From the NCBI RefSeq assembly GCF_000236805.1, contig NZ_AGFX01000018.1:310001-374000 (forward strand): a stretch of DNA of 64,000 nt. Reading direction: 5' to 3'. Every line of letters begins with the position of its first letter. Position 1 is the stretch's first letter. Origin of the DNA: Paenibacillus peoriae KCTC 3763. GTDB taxonomy: Bacteria > Bacillota > Bacilli > Paenibacillales > Paenibacillaceae. Below the pieces are notes generated by a model. The model worked only from the letters and a program-made list of their open reading frames with translations. It was not told the origin of the DNA and did not search any database. The position numbers were made by a program, and so were the translations under genes. Positions 53,761 to 63,171 of the stretch are shown here, piece after piece.

Positions 53761-55467
53761 ATGATGGGAGAACAGGGATTTGCTGCGCAGGAGAGAACGG
53801 CTGTTTTGGAGCGTATGGGGCAGGAGCATTTTGATATATTAATTATTGGCGGCGGCATTACAGGAGCCGGAATTGCACTGGATGCCGCGGATCGCGGCTT
53901 GAAGACGGCGCTGGTGGAAATGCAGGATTTCGCAGCAGGCACGTCCAGTCGCTCTACCAAGCTGGTGCATGGCGGTCTTCGTTATTTGAAGCAGTTTGAG
54001 GTTAAGATGGTAGCCGAGGTTGGGAAGGAGCGGGCGATCGTATTCGAAAATGGCCCGCATGTGACCATACCGGAGCGTATGCTGCTTCCTTTTCACAAGA
54101 GGGGTACGTTTAATGCGTTCACCACCTCGATTGGTCTGCTGGTATATGACTTTCTTGCTGGAGTGAAACGCAGTGAGCGCCGCCGCATGCTGGACATCCA
54201 GGCTACGCTGGAGCGTGAGCCTTTGCTGAAGCGGGAAGGATTGAAGGGCAGCGGCAGCTATGTAGAGTATCGTACAGATGATGCTCGCCTGACGATTGAG
54301 GTTATGAAGGAGGCTGTTGCGCGAGGAGCGTTGGCGGTGAACTATGCCAAGGCTGACAGGCTGCTGTATGATGACGGACGAATCAGCGGCGCAAGTGTAA
54401 CGGATCGGGTCACAGGGAAGCCTTACGAAATTCGGGCATCGCTGGTCATTAACGCGGCCGGACCATGGGTGGATACGCTGCGGGAGATGGATCGCTCCAA
54501 AGAGGGTAAAATGCTTCGCCTGACAAAAGGTGTCCACCTGGTATTTGATGCCAAGCGCTTTCCGCTCAAACAGGCGGTGTACTTCGATACATCGGATGGA
54601 CGCATGGTATTTGCGATCCCGCGTGATGGCAAAACCTATGCGGGTACGACCGACACGGTATATGAGGGGGATACAGCTCATCCCCGAATGACTGCCGAAG
54701 ATCGGGCGTATGTGCTTCAGGCGATCAACGGGATGTTCCCGGATATGAAGCTGAGTGATAAGGATGTGGAATCCAGTTGGGCAGGGGTACGGCCGCTTAT
54801 TTATGAAGATGGTAAAAGCCCTTCGGAAATTTCACGCAAGGATGAAATTTGGGAATCCCGTTCAGGCTTGATCACGATTGCGGGAGGCAAGCTGACAGGC
54901 TACCGGAAAATGTCCGAACTCGTCGTGGATCGAGCAGTACGCGAGCTGGGACGCTTGCATGGGCAGAGCTTCCGGGCGTGCCGCACCCGACATATCCCGA
55001 TTTCGGGCGGCAGCGTAGGCGGCTCGGCAGGCTGGGACGCCTTCGTGAGCAAGCAAGCCACGGCGGGTGCTGTGCTCGGCCTATCGCCACAAATGGCCAG
55101 AGCATGGGCCACTCGATACGGCTCCAATACAGAGCGGCTGTTTGCCATCGCGGCGCGCAGCATGAAGGAGGCCACGGAGACGGAAGCGGCGCTGCCTCTG
55201 GAAGTGCGTGTCCCGCTCTTGTATGCGATGGAGCAGGAAATGACGGTGACCCCGTCTGATTTCTTCATTCGTCGAACGGGAGCGCTGTTCTTCCAGATTG
55301 ACGAGGTGAAGCGCTGGAAGGAGCTCGTCATTGCACTGATGTCTGAACATGCAGGCTGGAGCCCTGCGCGAGAGCGCCAATATGCGGCTGAGCTGGATGC
55401 TTATCTGCATGAAGCGGTGACGCCTGTAGAGGTAGAAAAGAAGCCAGACGTCGTGAAGGCCATTTGA
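53761..55467 (+). CDS. glpD: Aerobic glycerol-3-phosphate dehydrogenase
   Basis: A 568-residue FAD enzyme oxidising glycerol 3-phosphate to dihydroxyacetone phosphate at the membrane, feeding quinone. ILIIGGGITGAGIALDAADRG binds FAD; SSRSTKLVHGGLRYL and FAIPRDGKTYAGTTDT are conserved GlpD signatures; a C-terminal helical domain follows. ATG 53761 is followed by a second ATG at 53764; GGAGGG is upstream. It is co-regulated with glpP through the leader terminator. Confidence 0.93.
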   Translation: MMGEQGFAAQERTAVLERMGQEHFDILIIGGGITGAGIALDAADRGLKTALVEMQDFAAGTSSRSTKLVHGGLRYLKQFEVKMVAEVGKERAIVFENGPHVTIPERMLLPFHKRGTFNAFTTSIGLLVYDFLAGVKRSERRRMLDIQATLEREPLLKREGLKGSGSYVEYRTDDARLTIEVMKEAVARGALAVNYAKADRLLYDDGRISGASVTDRVTGKPYEIRASLVINAAGPWVDTLREMDRSKEGKMLRLTKGVHLVFDAKRFPLKQAVYFDTSDGRMVFAIPRDGKTYAGTTDTVYEGDTAHPRMTAEDRAYVLQAINGMFPDMKLSDKDVESSWAGVRPLIYEDGKSPSEISRKDEIWESRSGLITIAGGKLTGYRKMSELVVDRAVRELGRLHGQSFRACRTRHIPISGGSVGGSAGWDAFVSKQATAGAVLGLSPQMARAWATRYGSNTERLFAIAARSMKEATETEAALPLEVRVPLLYAMEQEMTVTPSDFFIRRTGALFFQIDEVKRWKELVIALMSEHAGWSPARERQYAAELDAYLHEAVTPVEVEKKPDVVKAI

Positions 55468-55530
55468 TAAAGCGATGCGAAGAGCGTCCTTGCGTCTTTG
55501 GGTGCCCTCTTCCAGTGCTCTCGAATATGC

Positions 55531-55577
55531 AAAGAACCTCCGTTCCACCAGCTATTTGTGGAACGGAGGTTCTTTTG
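55531..55577. terminator. Bidirectional terminator between glpD and cidB
   Basis: A perfect 18-bp stem, AAAGAACCTCCGTTCCAC with its complement, lies between convergent genes. Confidence 0.9.
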
Positions 55578-55589
55578 GTATATAAATGC

Positions 55590-56267
55590 TTACAGCATCA
55601 GATGGAACAGGAACGGTGCAGCCGCCAACGTAAAGAGAGCGGCGAGCACCATAGAGATGCTGGAAATGGTACCTGTCAGCGAGCTGAATTCAAATGCTTT
55701 GGAGGTGCCAGTGCCATGAGCACCGGTACCGAGCAGTACCCCGCGCGAGACTTCATTTTCGATACGGAACAGCTTGACGATCATCGGACCAATAATGAGA
55801 CCACTCAAGCCGGTCAAAATAACGAATACAGCCGTGACGGTTGGATTACCGCCAATCGCTTGTGATACATTCATGGCAATGGGTGTCGTAATGGAGCGGG
55901 GAATCAGGCTGCTGAGCAGCGACGAGTCCAGATGCATCCATTTGGCAAGAGCCATGGAGGACAATACAGCTACAACGGAGCCTGACAGCACACTAAATAC
56001 GATTTGGGACGCATGCTTCTTCAACACAGGGAAGTTGCGGTACAAAGGAACAGCAAATGCAATCGTAGCTGGTTGCAGCAGCGTGGACAGCAAGTGCGCA
56101 CCCGAATTATAGGAACGGTAGTTCACGCCCGTCAGCGTCAAAATCAAAATAATAACAACGGGTGTAATAAGCAATGGAGACATATACACCTTGGGCAGGG
56201 TGCGATACATGCGTTTGGCCATCCAATAAATAGCGAGTGTCAATACAATACATAGAAGACCGATCAT
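55590..56267 (-). CDS. cidB: LrgB/CidB-family membrane protein
   Basis: A 225-residue multipass protein with the LrgB core: LLTPVVIILILTLTGVNYRSYNSG, the PATIAFAVPLYRN segment, and IPRSITTPIAMNVSQAIGG. Its ATG overlaps the stop of the upstream gene by four bases (ATGA). In staphylococci and bacilli Cid/Lrg pairs affect murein hydrolase activity, overflow-metabolite transport and cell death (family knowledge). A LysR gene is divergent. Confidence 0.88.
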   Translation of the reverse strand: MIGLLCIVLTLAIYWMAKRMYRTLPKVYMSPLLITPVVIILILTLTGVNYRSYNSGAHLLSTLLQPATIAFAVPLYRNFPVLKKHASQIVFSVLSGSVVAVLSSMALAKWMHLDSSLLSSLIPRSITTPIAMNVSQAIGGNPTVTAVFVILTGLSGLIIGPMIVKLFRIENEVSRGVLLGTGAHGTGTSKAFEFSSLTGTISSISMVLAALFTLAAAPFLFHLML

Positions 56268-56635
56268 GATGATTTGTGCTCCTTTCGTTTACCAAGCAGA
56301 CTGGCGACCATACCCGTGCAGGCCATCACCAGAAAGGTGCCGAGCAACACCACCAGCATAATACTCATACCATCGTGTTCCAGCATCGGCCAATAATTCA
56401 TAACACCGACAGCGGAGGGAATAAAGAATAATAGCAGCTCAGCCAGCAGCCAGTTCGCGCCAACCTCAATCCAGCTTAGTCGGACCAAACCGGTTTGCAG
56501 CAGAATAAAAAGGATTACCATACCGACAATGCTACCGGGTACAGGCAGGTGGAGCCAGGAAACTGCCGCGTTCAGGATGAGTGAAAAGGCCATCAGGACG
56601 GCAATCTGGAGGACACCGCGTATGAAGCTTTTCAT
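56264..56635 (-). CDS. cidA: CidA/LrgA-family holin-like protein
   Basis: A 123-residue protein with four membrane segments, holin-like. WLHLPVPGSIVGMVILFILLQTG is the core CidA motif, and LLFFIPSAVGVMNYW the later one. The tail is charged (GKRKEHKSS). It partners CidB, to which it is translationally coupled. The start follows TAGGAG. Confidence 0.88.
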   Translation of the reverse strand: MKSFIRGVLQIAVLMAFSLILNAAVSWLHLPVPGSIVGMVILFILLQTGLVRLSWIEVGANWLLAELLLFFIPSAVGVMNYWPMLEHDGMSIMLVVLLGTFLVMACTGMVASLLGKRKEHKSS

Positions 56636-56675
56636 ATATATTAACTCCTATCTTTGAATTTCGTTGTTTTCAAAC

Positions 56676-56692
56676 TGTAATGAAATTTTACA
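56676..56692. promoter_or_regulatory. LysR-type site between cidA and its regulator
   Basis: TGTAA-N7-TTACA (T-N11-A type dyad) lies in the divergent control region, where the LysR protein would be expected to bind. Confidence 0.5.
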
Positions 56693-56766
56693 TCACCAGC
56701 TTTCATGAGTAAAATGCATATAAAGAATGAAACGTATTCCGTTTGTCTATGGGAGAAGGTGCAAGT

Positions 56767-57666
56767 TTGGATATCCGACATTTACAATATTTTTTAGAAG
56801 TAGCGCGGCTGCGCAGCTTTACAAAGGCGGCCCAGAGCATGTTCATTACACAGCCAACGATCAGTAAGACGATTAAAAGCCTGGAGGATGAGTTGGGTGT
56901 TACCTTGTTCGACCGAATTGGCAAAAGAATCGAGCTGACGGACGCTGGGAAGGTGATTGAGCTTCAGGCTCAAGCGATTGTGAAGTCCTTTCAGAGCTTG
57001 TCCTCGGAGCTGAGTGATTTGATGAACCTGAAAAAAGGACATATCCGTATCGGCCTGCCGCCGATGGTTGGATCGAGCTTTTTTCCGCGTGTTATTGGGG
57101 AGTTTCACAAGGCTTATCCCGATGTGACCATTCAATTATTCGAGGATGGGGCGAAGAAAGTGGAGCGGGACGTAGGAGCCGGGGCATTGGATATCGGAGT
57201 GATTGTGCTGCCTGCGAGTGGAGATATGTTTGAGACGTTTCTATTTGTGGAGGAAAAGCTGAATCTGCTCGTTCACCCTACGCATGCATTGGCTGAGTGC
57301 AAGGAGGTTCCGTTATCCGCGCTGGCGGAGGAAGCGTTTGTACTGTTCCGCGAGGATTTTACGCTGCATGACCGTATCATTGCGGAGTGTGTCCGTGCCG
57401 GCTTTCAGCCGCGTGTAGTCTACGAAAGCTCACAATGGGATTTGATTAGCGAAATGGTTGCAGCGAACCTGGGGATAGCGCTATTGCCAGAGGCCATTTG
57501 CCGGGATCTGGATTCCGAGCGCTTGCGCATTCTTCCGTTGGTAGACCCCGTCATCCCCTGGCATTTGGGAATGATCTGGCAGAAGGATCGTTACCTGTCC
57601 TTTGCAGCCAGAGAATGGATATCGTTCACACAGGAGCTGCTGCGGACAGAGTATGGCAGTAAGTAG
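56767..57666 (+). CDS. LysR-family regulator (CidR-like)
   Basis: A 299-residue LTTR. The helix-turn-helix DIRHLQYFLEVARLRSFTKAAQSMFITQPTISKTIKSLE is classic, followed by a ligand-binding domain (about 90-295). The start is taken as TTG 56767, after GGGAG and AAGGTG, because LTTRs start at (M)DIRHLQ; ATG 56749 is an in-frame alternative. It is divergent from cidAB, as for the Bacillus YwbI/CidR regulators, so it probably activates that pair. Confidence 0.85.
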   Translation: MDIRHLQYFLEVARLRSFTKAAQSMFITQPTISKTIKSLEDELGVTLFDRIGKRIELTDAGKVIELQAQAIVKSFQSLSSELSDLMNLKKGHIRIGLPPMVGSSFFPRVIGEFHKAYPDVTIQLFEDGAKKVERDVGAGALDIGVIVLPASGDMFETFLFVEEKLNLLVHPTHALAECKEVPLSALAEEAFVLFREDFTLHDRIIAECVRAGFQPRVVYESSQWDLISEMVAANLGIALLPEAICRDLDSERLRILPLVDPVIPWHLGMIWQKDRYLSFAAREWISFTQELLRTEYGSK

Positions 57667-57670
57667 CCCA

Positions 57671-57696
57671 TAATAAAAGCTGCCCTTATGGGCAGC
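57671..57696 (-). terminator. Terminator of the minus-strand Spo0E-like gene
   Basis: Minus-strand GCTGCCC-ATAA-GGGCAGC is followed by TTTTATTA. Confidence 0.75.
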
Positions 57697-57710
57697 GATG
57701 CAGCTTGCGT

Positions 57711-57866
57711 CTATGAATGTGCCTGATTGTTTTGGTTTACCGCTCGCTTGGTGTGAAGGTATTTGTCCATAATTCGGTCAAGCCTGGAGGATTTGTCCAA
57801 TACGCGTTCATCCTTTAATCCATGTAAGTTAGCCATGCGATTCAATTCGCGGCGTTCTTTTTCCAT
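57711..57866 (-). CDS. Spo0E-like aspartyl-phosphate phosphatase
   Basis: A 51-residue helical hairpin protein with the intact signature VLDKSSRLDRIMDKY (SxxLD). Members dephosphorylate Spo0A~P. ATG 57866 has GGAG 8 nt upstream; an in-frame GTG at 57902 has a G-run too close. It has its own terminator and lies beside a GGDEF gene. Confidence 0.78.
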   Translation of the reverse strand: MEKERRELNRMANLHGLKDERVLDKSSRLDRIMDKYLHTKRAVNQNNQAHS

Positions 57867-58026
57867 GAGTTTCTCCAATTGTTCGAGGTTCAGAAAGCCC
57901 ACCCCCCAAGTCGATTGTAAGGCATGTCTCCACTAGCGGCAGAAGAATCTTTATAGCAATGTTTTTTCCATTTTACCACATTTTATTAACAATAATCCAG
58001 CTTACCTGACATTTAGCGACTAATAA

Positions 58027-59103
58027 TCATGGTTTTGCCAGCTCTACCCGATTGCGCCCTGAACGTTTGGCCTCATATAGAGCGTCATCCACTTTCTCCA
58101 ATAATTTATCCACTGTAATGTCAGGAAAACTGCCTGCTCCGACAGATACTGTCAGAGGAACGATGGTTCCGTCATTCAGTTGGAATGGGCCATGTTCCAC
58201 AGCCTTTCGAATCTTCTCGGCAAGGCTTGCTGCCTTCTGGCTGTCGCAATCTCCAATCAGAATGGCAAATTCTTCACCGCCTTTGCGGGAGGGGTACGCC
58301 CTCCTTGTAGACTCCTGGTTTAACAAAATGCCCAATTGGCTTAAGACGGTGTCTCCGTTCAAATGACCATACGTATCATTAATTTTTTTAAAGTGGTCAA
58401 TATCCAGCATCACGAGTCCAAAGGGTTGTTTTGTAGCCTTGGAAGTATGAAAGACCTCTTCAAACAAAGCATCGAAAGCGCGCGGACTGTATAACCCGGT
58501 TAAATGGTCCCGATTCGCTGCCTCTTCGAGCAGATGAATGGCCCGTTCTGTTTTTTTGATATGGGACATCATAAAATAAGTGAACAAGCCGCCAAGCAGC
58601 TTAACGGTTGTGACGATTATAATCGTTTCATTATTAGGAGGATTAACCACAAAAAAAGTAGATAACAGCGATACAACAGCAGCTCCAATCACGGCTGACA
58701 TCCATTTGCGGAGCGTGAGGCTTTTTCCTCGAATGAAGGTAAGTGAAATGCCCAGTGTCATGAAGCAATTGACAGTAGCAGTCAGAGAAACATCTGTCCA
58801 ACCACCGGTGATGTAAATACGGTACAGGCTTATGATCAGGGCGGTCAACAGACCGGATATCGGTCCTCCCATATAAACAGAGATGATAATAGCCAATTGG
58901 CGCAGATCGACCACAAAATGCCCGTTGATCCATAAACCAGTTATCATTAAAAGAATACCAAACAGTCCCAGCATTAACCCGCTTATTACCCGACGGATAT
59001 AAATATGTTTTTCCAGGTAACGTTCGTATTTTCGTGATAGCAAATTTCCAAAGAATAAGAAGCTCGTTAATAATCCGAAATTGTTAATTAATTCTTTTAA
59101 CAT
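58027..59103 (-). CDS. Membrane GGDEF diguanylate cyclase (5TMR-LYT type)
   Basis: A 358-residue protein. Residues 1-185 hold five to six membrane helices of the LytS-like 5TM receptor type (NFGLLTSFLFFGNLLSR, GLMLGLFGILLMITGLW, VYMGGPISGLLTALI). A GGDEF domain (about 195-355) follows, with RDHLTGLYSPRAFD and the active-site GGEEF at 275-279, so synthesis of c-di-GMP is likely. The RxxD inhibitory site normally just before it is absent. The start is chosen at ATG 59103 (AAAGGA upstream); GTG 59139 is possible but weaker. Confidence 0.85.
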   Translation of the reverse strand: MLKELINNFGLLTSFLFFGNLLSRKYERYLEKHIYIRRVISGLMLGLFGILLMITGLWINGHFVVDLRQLAIIISVYMGGPISGLLTALIISLYRIYITGGWTDVSLTATVNCFMTLGISLTFIRGKSLTLRKWMSAVIGAAVVSLLSTFFVVNPPNNETIIIVTTVKLLGGLFTYFMMSHIKKTERAIHLLEEAANRDHLTGLYSPRAFDALFEEVFHTSKATKQPFGLVMLDIDHFKKINDTYGHLNGDTVLSQLGILLNQESTRRAYPSRKGGEEFAILIGDCDSQKAASLAEKIRKAVEHGPFQLNDGTIVPLTVSVGAGSFPDITVDKLLEKVDDALYEAKRSGRNRVELAKP

Positions 59104-59291
59104 AACCCTATCCTTTATGCTGTAATGTGAGTTGGACACTGCTGAGAATAAAGTAATAAGCCTACTTTCTATATTTCGGTAAAAATTATGTGCGAGTGAA
59201 TACCATTCGACTACAAACGATGCTTATGTCCCTTACGTTTCCTTTATCTTCGTGATAAAGTGAAAGGACTATAACCGGAACGGGTGATCGT

Positions 59292-61652
59292 ATGAAGGAA
59301 CCAATTCACATATCTGTGCGTCCACTTGTGGAATACGTGCATCGGAGTGGCAGCATTCACAGTGGTTTCCGCTCAAACAGCAGTATGCTGGAAGGAACTC
59401 GTGTGCATCAGGTAATCCAGAAAGGCTATAAGGAGCATGACCGCAAAGAGGTGTATTTGCGCACGGAAATTCCATATCAGGATGCGTTGTTTATTATCGA
59501 AGGCCGCTGTGACGGGTTGATTGAGCTGGATGGTGTATGGACGGTGGATGAGATCAAATCGATATCTCTGCCCCTCGAAGAAATCCAGGGGGATGGTCAA
59601 CCCGTACATTGGGCGCAAGCGTTCTTATATGCTTATATGATTGCTCGCGAGGAGCAGCATCTTTCCATGCAGGTACAGCTTACCTATGTACAGGCACACA
59701 GTGAAGACACTCGACGATTTAGACGGGAACTCTCCTTTGCAGAGCTGGAATCTTTTGCACAGGAGATGATTGCCGGTTATGCACCGTACGCGTTCCTGCT
59801 GAGAGCACACGCGGAGCAACGGGGTGCCAGTATTGGCGCGTTGGACTTTCCCTTTGACACATATCGTTCAGGCCAGCGAACTCTCGCGGGTTCGGTGTAC
59901 AAAACGATTGCCGAAGGGGTCAGCCTGTTTGCCAAAGCACCCACGGGTATCGGTAAAACAATATCCACCTTGTTTCCTGCAATCAAGGCCATCGGCGAAG
60001 GGGTGGTGAGTCGGGTATATTATGTGACGGCCCGTACTACGACCCGCGCAGCAGCAGAAGAAGCGTATGCCAAAATGCAGACTCAAGGGCTGCACATGCA
60101 CGTGGTGACCTTGACTGCAAAGGATAAAATTTGCTTTAAGGATGAAAATGATTGTGATGCCGGAGCATGCAGCCTGTGTGAGGGCTATTATGACCGAATC
60201 AACGGTGCGGTGTCCGATATTTTGGCCAATGAGACCTTAATGACTCGGGCAGTGATTGAGCATTATGCACGCAAGCATAGGGTATGTCCATTTGAATTTT
60301 CACTAGATGTAGCGTATGTCTCGGATGGTATAATCAGTGATTATAACTATGTTTTCGATCCGCGTATTTCTTTGAAGAGATTGCTGGAGGAGCAGAAGCG
60401 AAAAGGCGTTGTATTAGTGGACGAGGCGCATAACCTGGTGGAACGCGGCCGGGATATGTTTTCGGCGGAAATGCTGAAATCGTCTTTTCTGGAGCTGAAA
60501 AGGGAATTTAAACTGCTCAGCCCGGAGATCGCCGCAGCTGCGAGCGCAGTGAACGCGCATATGATTACGCTGCGTAAATTGCATGCGGACGCAGGAAAAA
60601 CAGTGGAAGCGTCCGCACCGCAAGCGTTGCTGGAACTGCTGGCACCTTTCGTGGAAGCAGCCGAACGTGAACTGGTAACGGGTGGCAGCGTGAGCGGCGT
60701 CCAGCGTGCGAGCAGTACAGGTGCAGCTTATGCATTGCTTCTGGATACATACTTTGCCGCTCAAAATATGCTGCGAATTGCCGCTTTGTACGATGAACGC
60801 TACGTTACCTATATTGAAGCGGGACGCAGTGAAGTGCGGGTCAAGCTATTCTGCCTTGATCCTTCGCATTTGCTCGGACAGGCTATTAAGGGCTACCGCT
60901 CCGCTGTTTACTTCTCCGCAACATTGACGCCGCTTGCTTATTACCGAGATATGCTGGGAGCGAAGGAGGAGGACTATACGTTGCAGGTTCCCTCTCCCTT
61001 CCATCAGGAGCAATGGGATGTACGTCTATTGCCGCTCTCTATTCGTTATCGGGACCGTGAGCGCTCAAAGGGAGCGATTGTGAATATGCTGGCCGGACTG
61101 GCAGAGGAACGTAAAGGGAACATTCTCGTGTTTTTCCCGTCCTACCCGTATCTGCGCGAGGTATACGAGGAGTTTATGATTCGGGACGTACCGGCAGATA
61201 CGTTGGTGCAAAGTCCGGGTATGACCGAACCGGAGCGCGATCGCTTTCTGGAGGCATTCCAGCCTGGACAGGAGCGTACCTTGCTCGGCTTTGCCGTGCT
61301 GGGTGGTGTATTTGCCGAAGGGGTCGACTTACCGGGAGATCGCTTGAACGGGGTTGTGGTTGTTGGTGTTGGATTGCCGCAAATCGGCGCAGAGCGGGAT
61401 GTGCTGCGTGAATACTTTGCAGAGCAAGGACGGAACGGCTTTAACTATGCGTATGTATACCCTGGGATGAATAAAGTCCTTCAGGCAGGAGGCAGACTTA
61501 TCCGTACAGAGCAGGACGAAGGCCTGCTGGTGCTGGTAGATGATCGATTTGCCAAGGAGCCGTATGCTTCTTTGCTGCCGGAGGAATGGAGGAGCTATCG
61601 TTTGGTGGAACAAGCGGGATTAGGGAAGGAATGGACAGGCTATGAATTTTAA
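59292..61652 (+). CDS. PD-(D/E)XK nuclease domain fused to Fe-S Rad3/DinG-type helicase
   Basis: A 786-residue protein. The N-terminal part has a PD-(D/E)XK-type core: Asp74 and Glu87-x-Lys89 in GRCDGLIELDGVWTVDEIKS. The helicase has Walker A APTGIGKT (about 216-223), a likely Fe-S site (Cys281, Cys293, Cys296, Cys332; Cys288 is extra), the DEAH box at 377-380, and C-terminal motifs including QAGGRLIR. It therefore combines nuclease and 5'-3' superfamily 2 helicase parts for DNA repair or restart. ATG 59292 is accepted although its ribosome site is weak. Its 3' end overlaps the in-frame upstream start of the next gene. Confidence 0.87.
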   Translation: MKEPIHISVRPLVEYVHRSGSIHSGFRSNSSMLEGTRVHQVIQKGYKEHDRKEVYLRTEIPYQDALFIIEGRCDGLIELDGVWTVDEIKSISLPLEEIQGDGQPVHWAQAFLYAYMIAREEQHLSMQVQLTYVQAHSEDTRRFRRELSFAELESFAQEMIAGYAPYAFLLRAHAEQRGASIGALDFPFDTYRSGQRTLAGSVYKTIAEGVSLFAKAPTGIGKTISTLFPAIKAIGEGVVSRVYYVTARTTTRAAAEEAYAKMQTQGLHMHVVTLTAKDKICFKDENDCDAGACSLCEGYYDRINGAVSDILANETLMTRAVIEHYARKHRVCPFEFSLDVAYVSDGIISDYNYVFDPRISLKRLLEEQKRKGVVLVDEAHNLVERGRDMFSAEMLKSSFLELKREFKLLSPEIAAAASAVNAHMITLRKLHADAGKTVEASAPQALLELLAPFVEAAERELVTGGSVSGVQRASSTGAAYALLLDTYFAAQNMLRIAALYDERYVTYIEAGRSEVRVKLFCLDPSHLLGQAIKGYRSAVYFSATLTPLAYYRDMLGAKEEDYTLQVPSPFHQEQWDVRLLPLSIRYRDRERSKGAIVNMLAGLAEERKGNILVFFPSYPYLREVYEEFMIRDVPADTLVQSPGMTEPERDRFLEAFQPGQERTLLGFAVLGGVFAEGVDLPGDRLNGVVVVGVGLPQIGAERDVLREYFAEQGRNGFNYAYVYPGMNKVLQAGGRLIRTEQDEGLLVLVDDRFAKEPYASLLPEEWRSYRLVEQAGLGKEWTGYEF

Positions 61653-61710
61653 TTTTCATAATGACTCCATACGCGGGGTGCTGCGCCGTTTTGGTCAAGA
61701 GGAGGCCGAA

Positions 61711-62151
61711 GTGGACAATATGGAGACTTTTGTGACTTTTGCGCGCTTGGCTAGCAGTATTTTCAGAGAAATGGATACGGATCTTACCAGGCTGGGAGCC
61801 TCACAGGGCCGGGTCATTGTCCTGAGCCTGTTACATTTTTATGCACCGCATCGAATGACACCCTCGGAACTGGCTGAAAAGGCTGATGTCACACGGGGAA
61901 CCATGACAGGGCTGATTGATGGGCTGGAACGGGATGACATGATCGAACGCGTGGCTCACGAAAGTGACGGGCGGATGGTGACCATCGGATTAAAGGAGGC
62001 CGGACGAGAGCTGCTGAGAACGGTAGGTCCTTATTACACCAAGCTGATCCGGTCATGTATGACGGAGTTTACAGCACAGGATCATGAGACCATGAAGGCC
62101 TTGCTTGGGAAAATGAAAAGCGGCTTTGAGCGATCCTTTCCGAAAAGCTGA
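61711..62151 (+). CDS. MarR-family transcriptional regulator
   Basis: A 146-residue winged-helix repressor. RMTPSELAEKADVTRGTMTGLIDGLERDDMIERVAHESDGR is the DNA-binding helix and wing, flanked by N- and C-terminal dimer helices. GTG 61711 follows GGAGG at 5 nt; an ATG at 61642, inside the helicase gene, is in frame but has no good site. A pentapeptide-repeat gene follows 37 bp downstream and is probably its target (inference). Confidence 0.87.
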   Translation: MDNMETFVTFARLASSIFREMDTDLTRLGASQGRVIVLSLLHFYAPHRMTPSELAEKADVTRGTMTGLIDGLERDDMIERVAHESDGRMVTIGLKEAGRELLRTVGPYYTKLIRSCMTEFTAQDHETMKALLGKMKSGFERSFPKS

Positions 62152-62188
62152 GCGCCTGATTTTGAGACAGGGAATAGGGGAGATAAAC

Positions 62189-62797
62189 ATGTTCTTTTAT
62201 GCAGATGAGGTCTATGAAAACCGTGATTTTGGCTCGATGGATGCCAGGGAAGGCGAGTGGACGAATTGTGAGTTTACCCGATGCCGTTTTCGGGGAGTGG
62301 AGATGAATGAGTCGCTCATGGAAGGCTGTACTTTTGTGGACTGTGATTTTACCGGAGCCATTCTGAATGCCTCTCATTACAAGGAGTCTGCTTTTACAAA
62401 TTGTCTATTCACCAGTGCCAATCTGTTTGTAGCCCGGTTTGACAACTGCAAGCTGGTGGGCTCGGATTTTGCGGGGGCCAATATGGACGGGATTACGATT
62501 ACGGGGGGAGACTGGTCTTATACGAATCTGCGTCATGCGGATTTAAGGAAGCAGGATTTGCGGAAAATACGCTTCAAGGAGGCAGACTTGTCTGAATGTA
62601 ATCTGGAAAAGGCAGATTTGCGCGAAGCAGATCTTACTCACGTAAGATTGCATAAAGCACATCTTCAGGGAACGGATCTGCGCGGCGCGAAGATGGATGG
62701 TGTGAATTTTAAAGATTTGAATATCACTGGAGCCAAGTTGGATATCCAGCAGGCCGTAGCCGTGGCTCGCTCCTATGGAGCGAAGGTGGAAGGGTAA
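62189..62797 (+). CDS. Pentapeptide-repeat protein
   Basis: A 202-residue right-handed beta-helix protein made of A(D/N)LXX-type repeats (for example NLRHADLRKQDLRKIRF, NLEKADLREADL), with a repeat-poor N-terminus. This layout resembles Qnr/McbG-type gyrase-protecting proteins, which mimic DNA; many family members have no known role. ATG 62189 follows GGGGAG. It follows a MarR gene, suggesting a drug-inducible pair. A hairpin containing GGACATC/GATGTCC follows it. Confidence 0.85.
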   Translation: MFFYADEVYENRDFGSMDAREGEWTNCEFTRCRFRGVEMNESLMEGCTFVDCDFTGAILNASHYKESAFTNCLFTSANLFVARFDNCKLVGSDFAGANMDGITITGGDWSYTNLRHADLRKQDLRKIRFKEADLSECNLEKADLREADLTHVRLHKAHLQGTDLRGAKMDGVNFKDLNITGAKLDIQQAVAVARSYGAKVEG

Positions 62798-62988
62798 AAA
62801 AACACGAGGACATCACTGAGTCTGCCTCCCTCTGCGATGTCCCCCACTGGTGGAATGGACATATGACCAGGATTCCCCTTATCCAGCGCCAGAACCGCAG
62901 AAGCGGTTCAGGGACGGATAGGGAAGCGGTTATTTTATATGTGAATAAGGCCCTAAGAGGGGATTCTGTGGCGGAGAGAAAGGAGACA

Positions 62989-63171
62989 TTAGTTGTATTT
63001 GCCCTTTTTTTTCAGTTGAGCAAGGACTACATAATGATCCAGACGTTGGCTTAACTCTAAAATGGAAGGGTCGGTAAATGCGGTGTATTGTGCCTTTGTA
63101 ACAAGCTCTCTGCGCAATTTTTCAATGATGGCATGTAAACTATCTTCGGCTTCGTTCAGATTAGATACCAT
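62989..63171 (-). CDS. Spo0E-like protein
   Basis: A 60-residue helical hairpin with ILELSQRLDHYVVL, the intact SxxLD signature. ATG 63171 has AAGGTG 6 nt upstream; GTG 63180 is in frame. It is the third Spo0E-like gene in this window. It is transcribed against the pentapeptide gene. Confidence 0.72.
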   Translation of the reverse strand: MVSNLNEAEDSLHAIIEKLRRELVTKAQYTAFTDPSILELSQRLDHYVVLAQLKKKGKYN

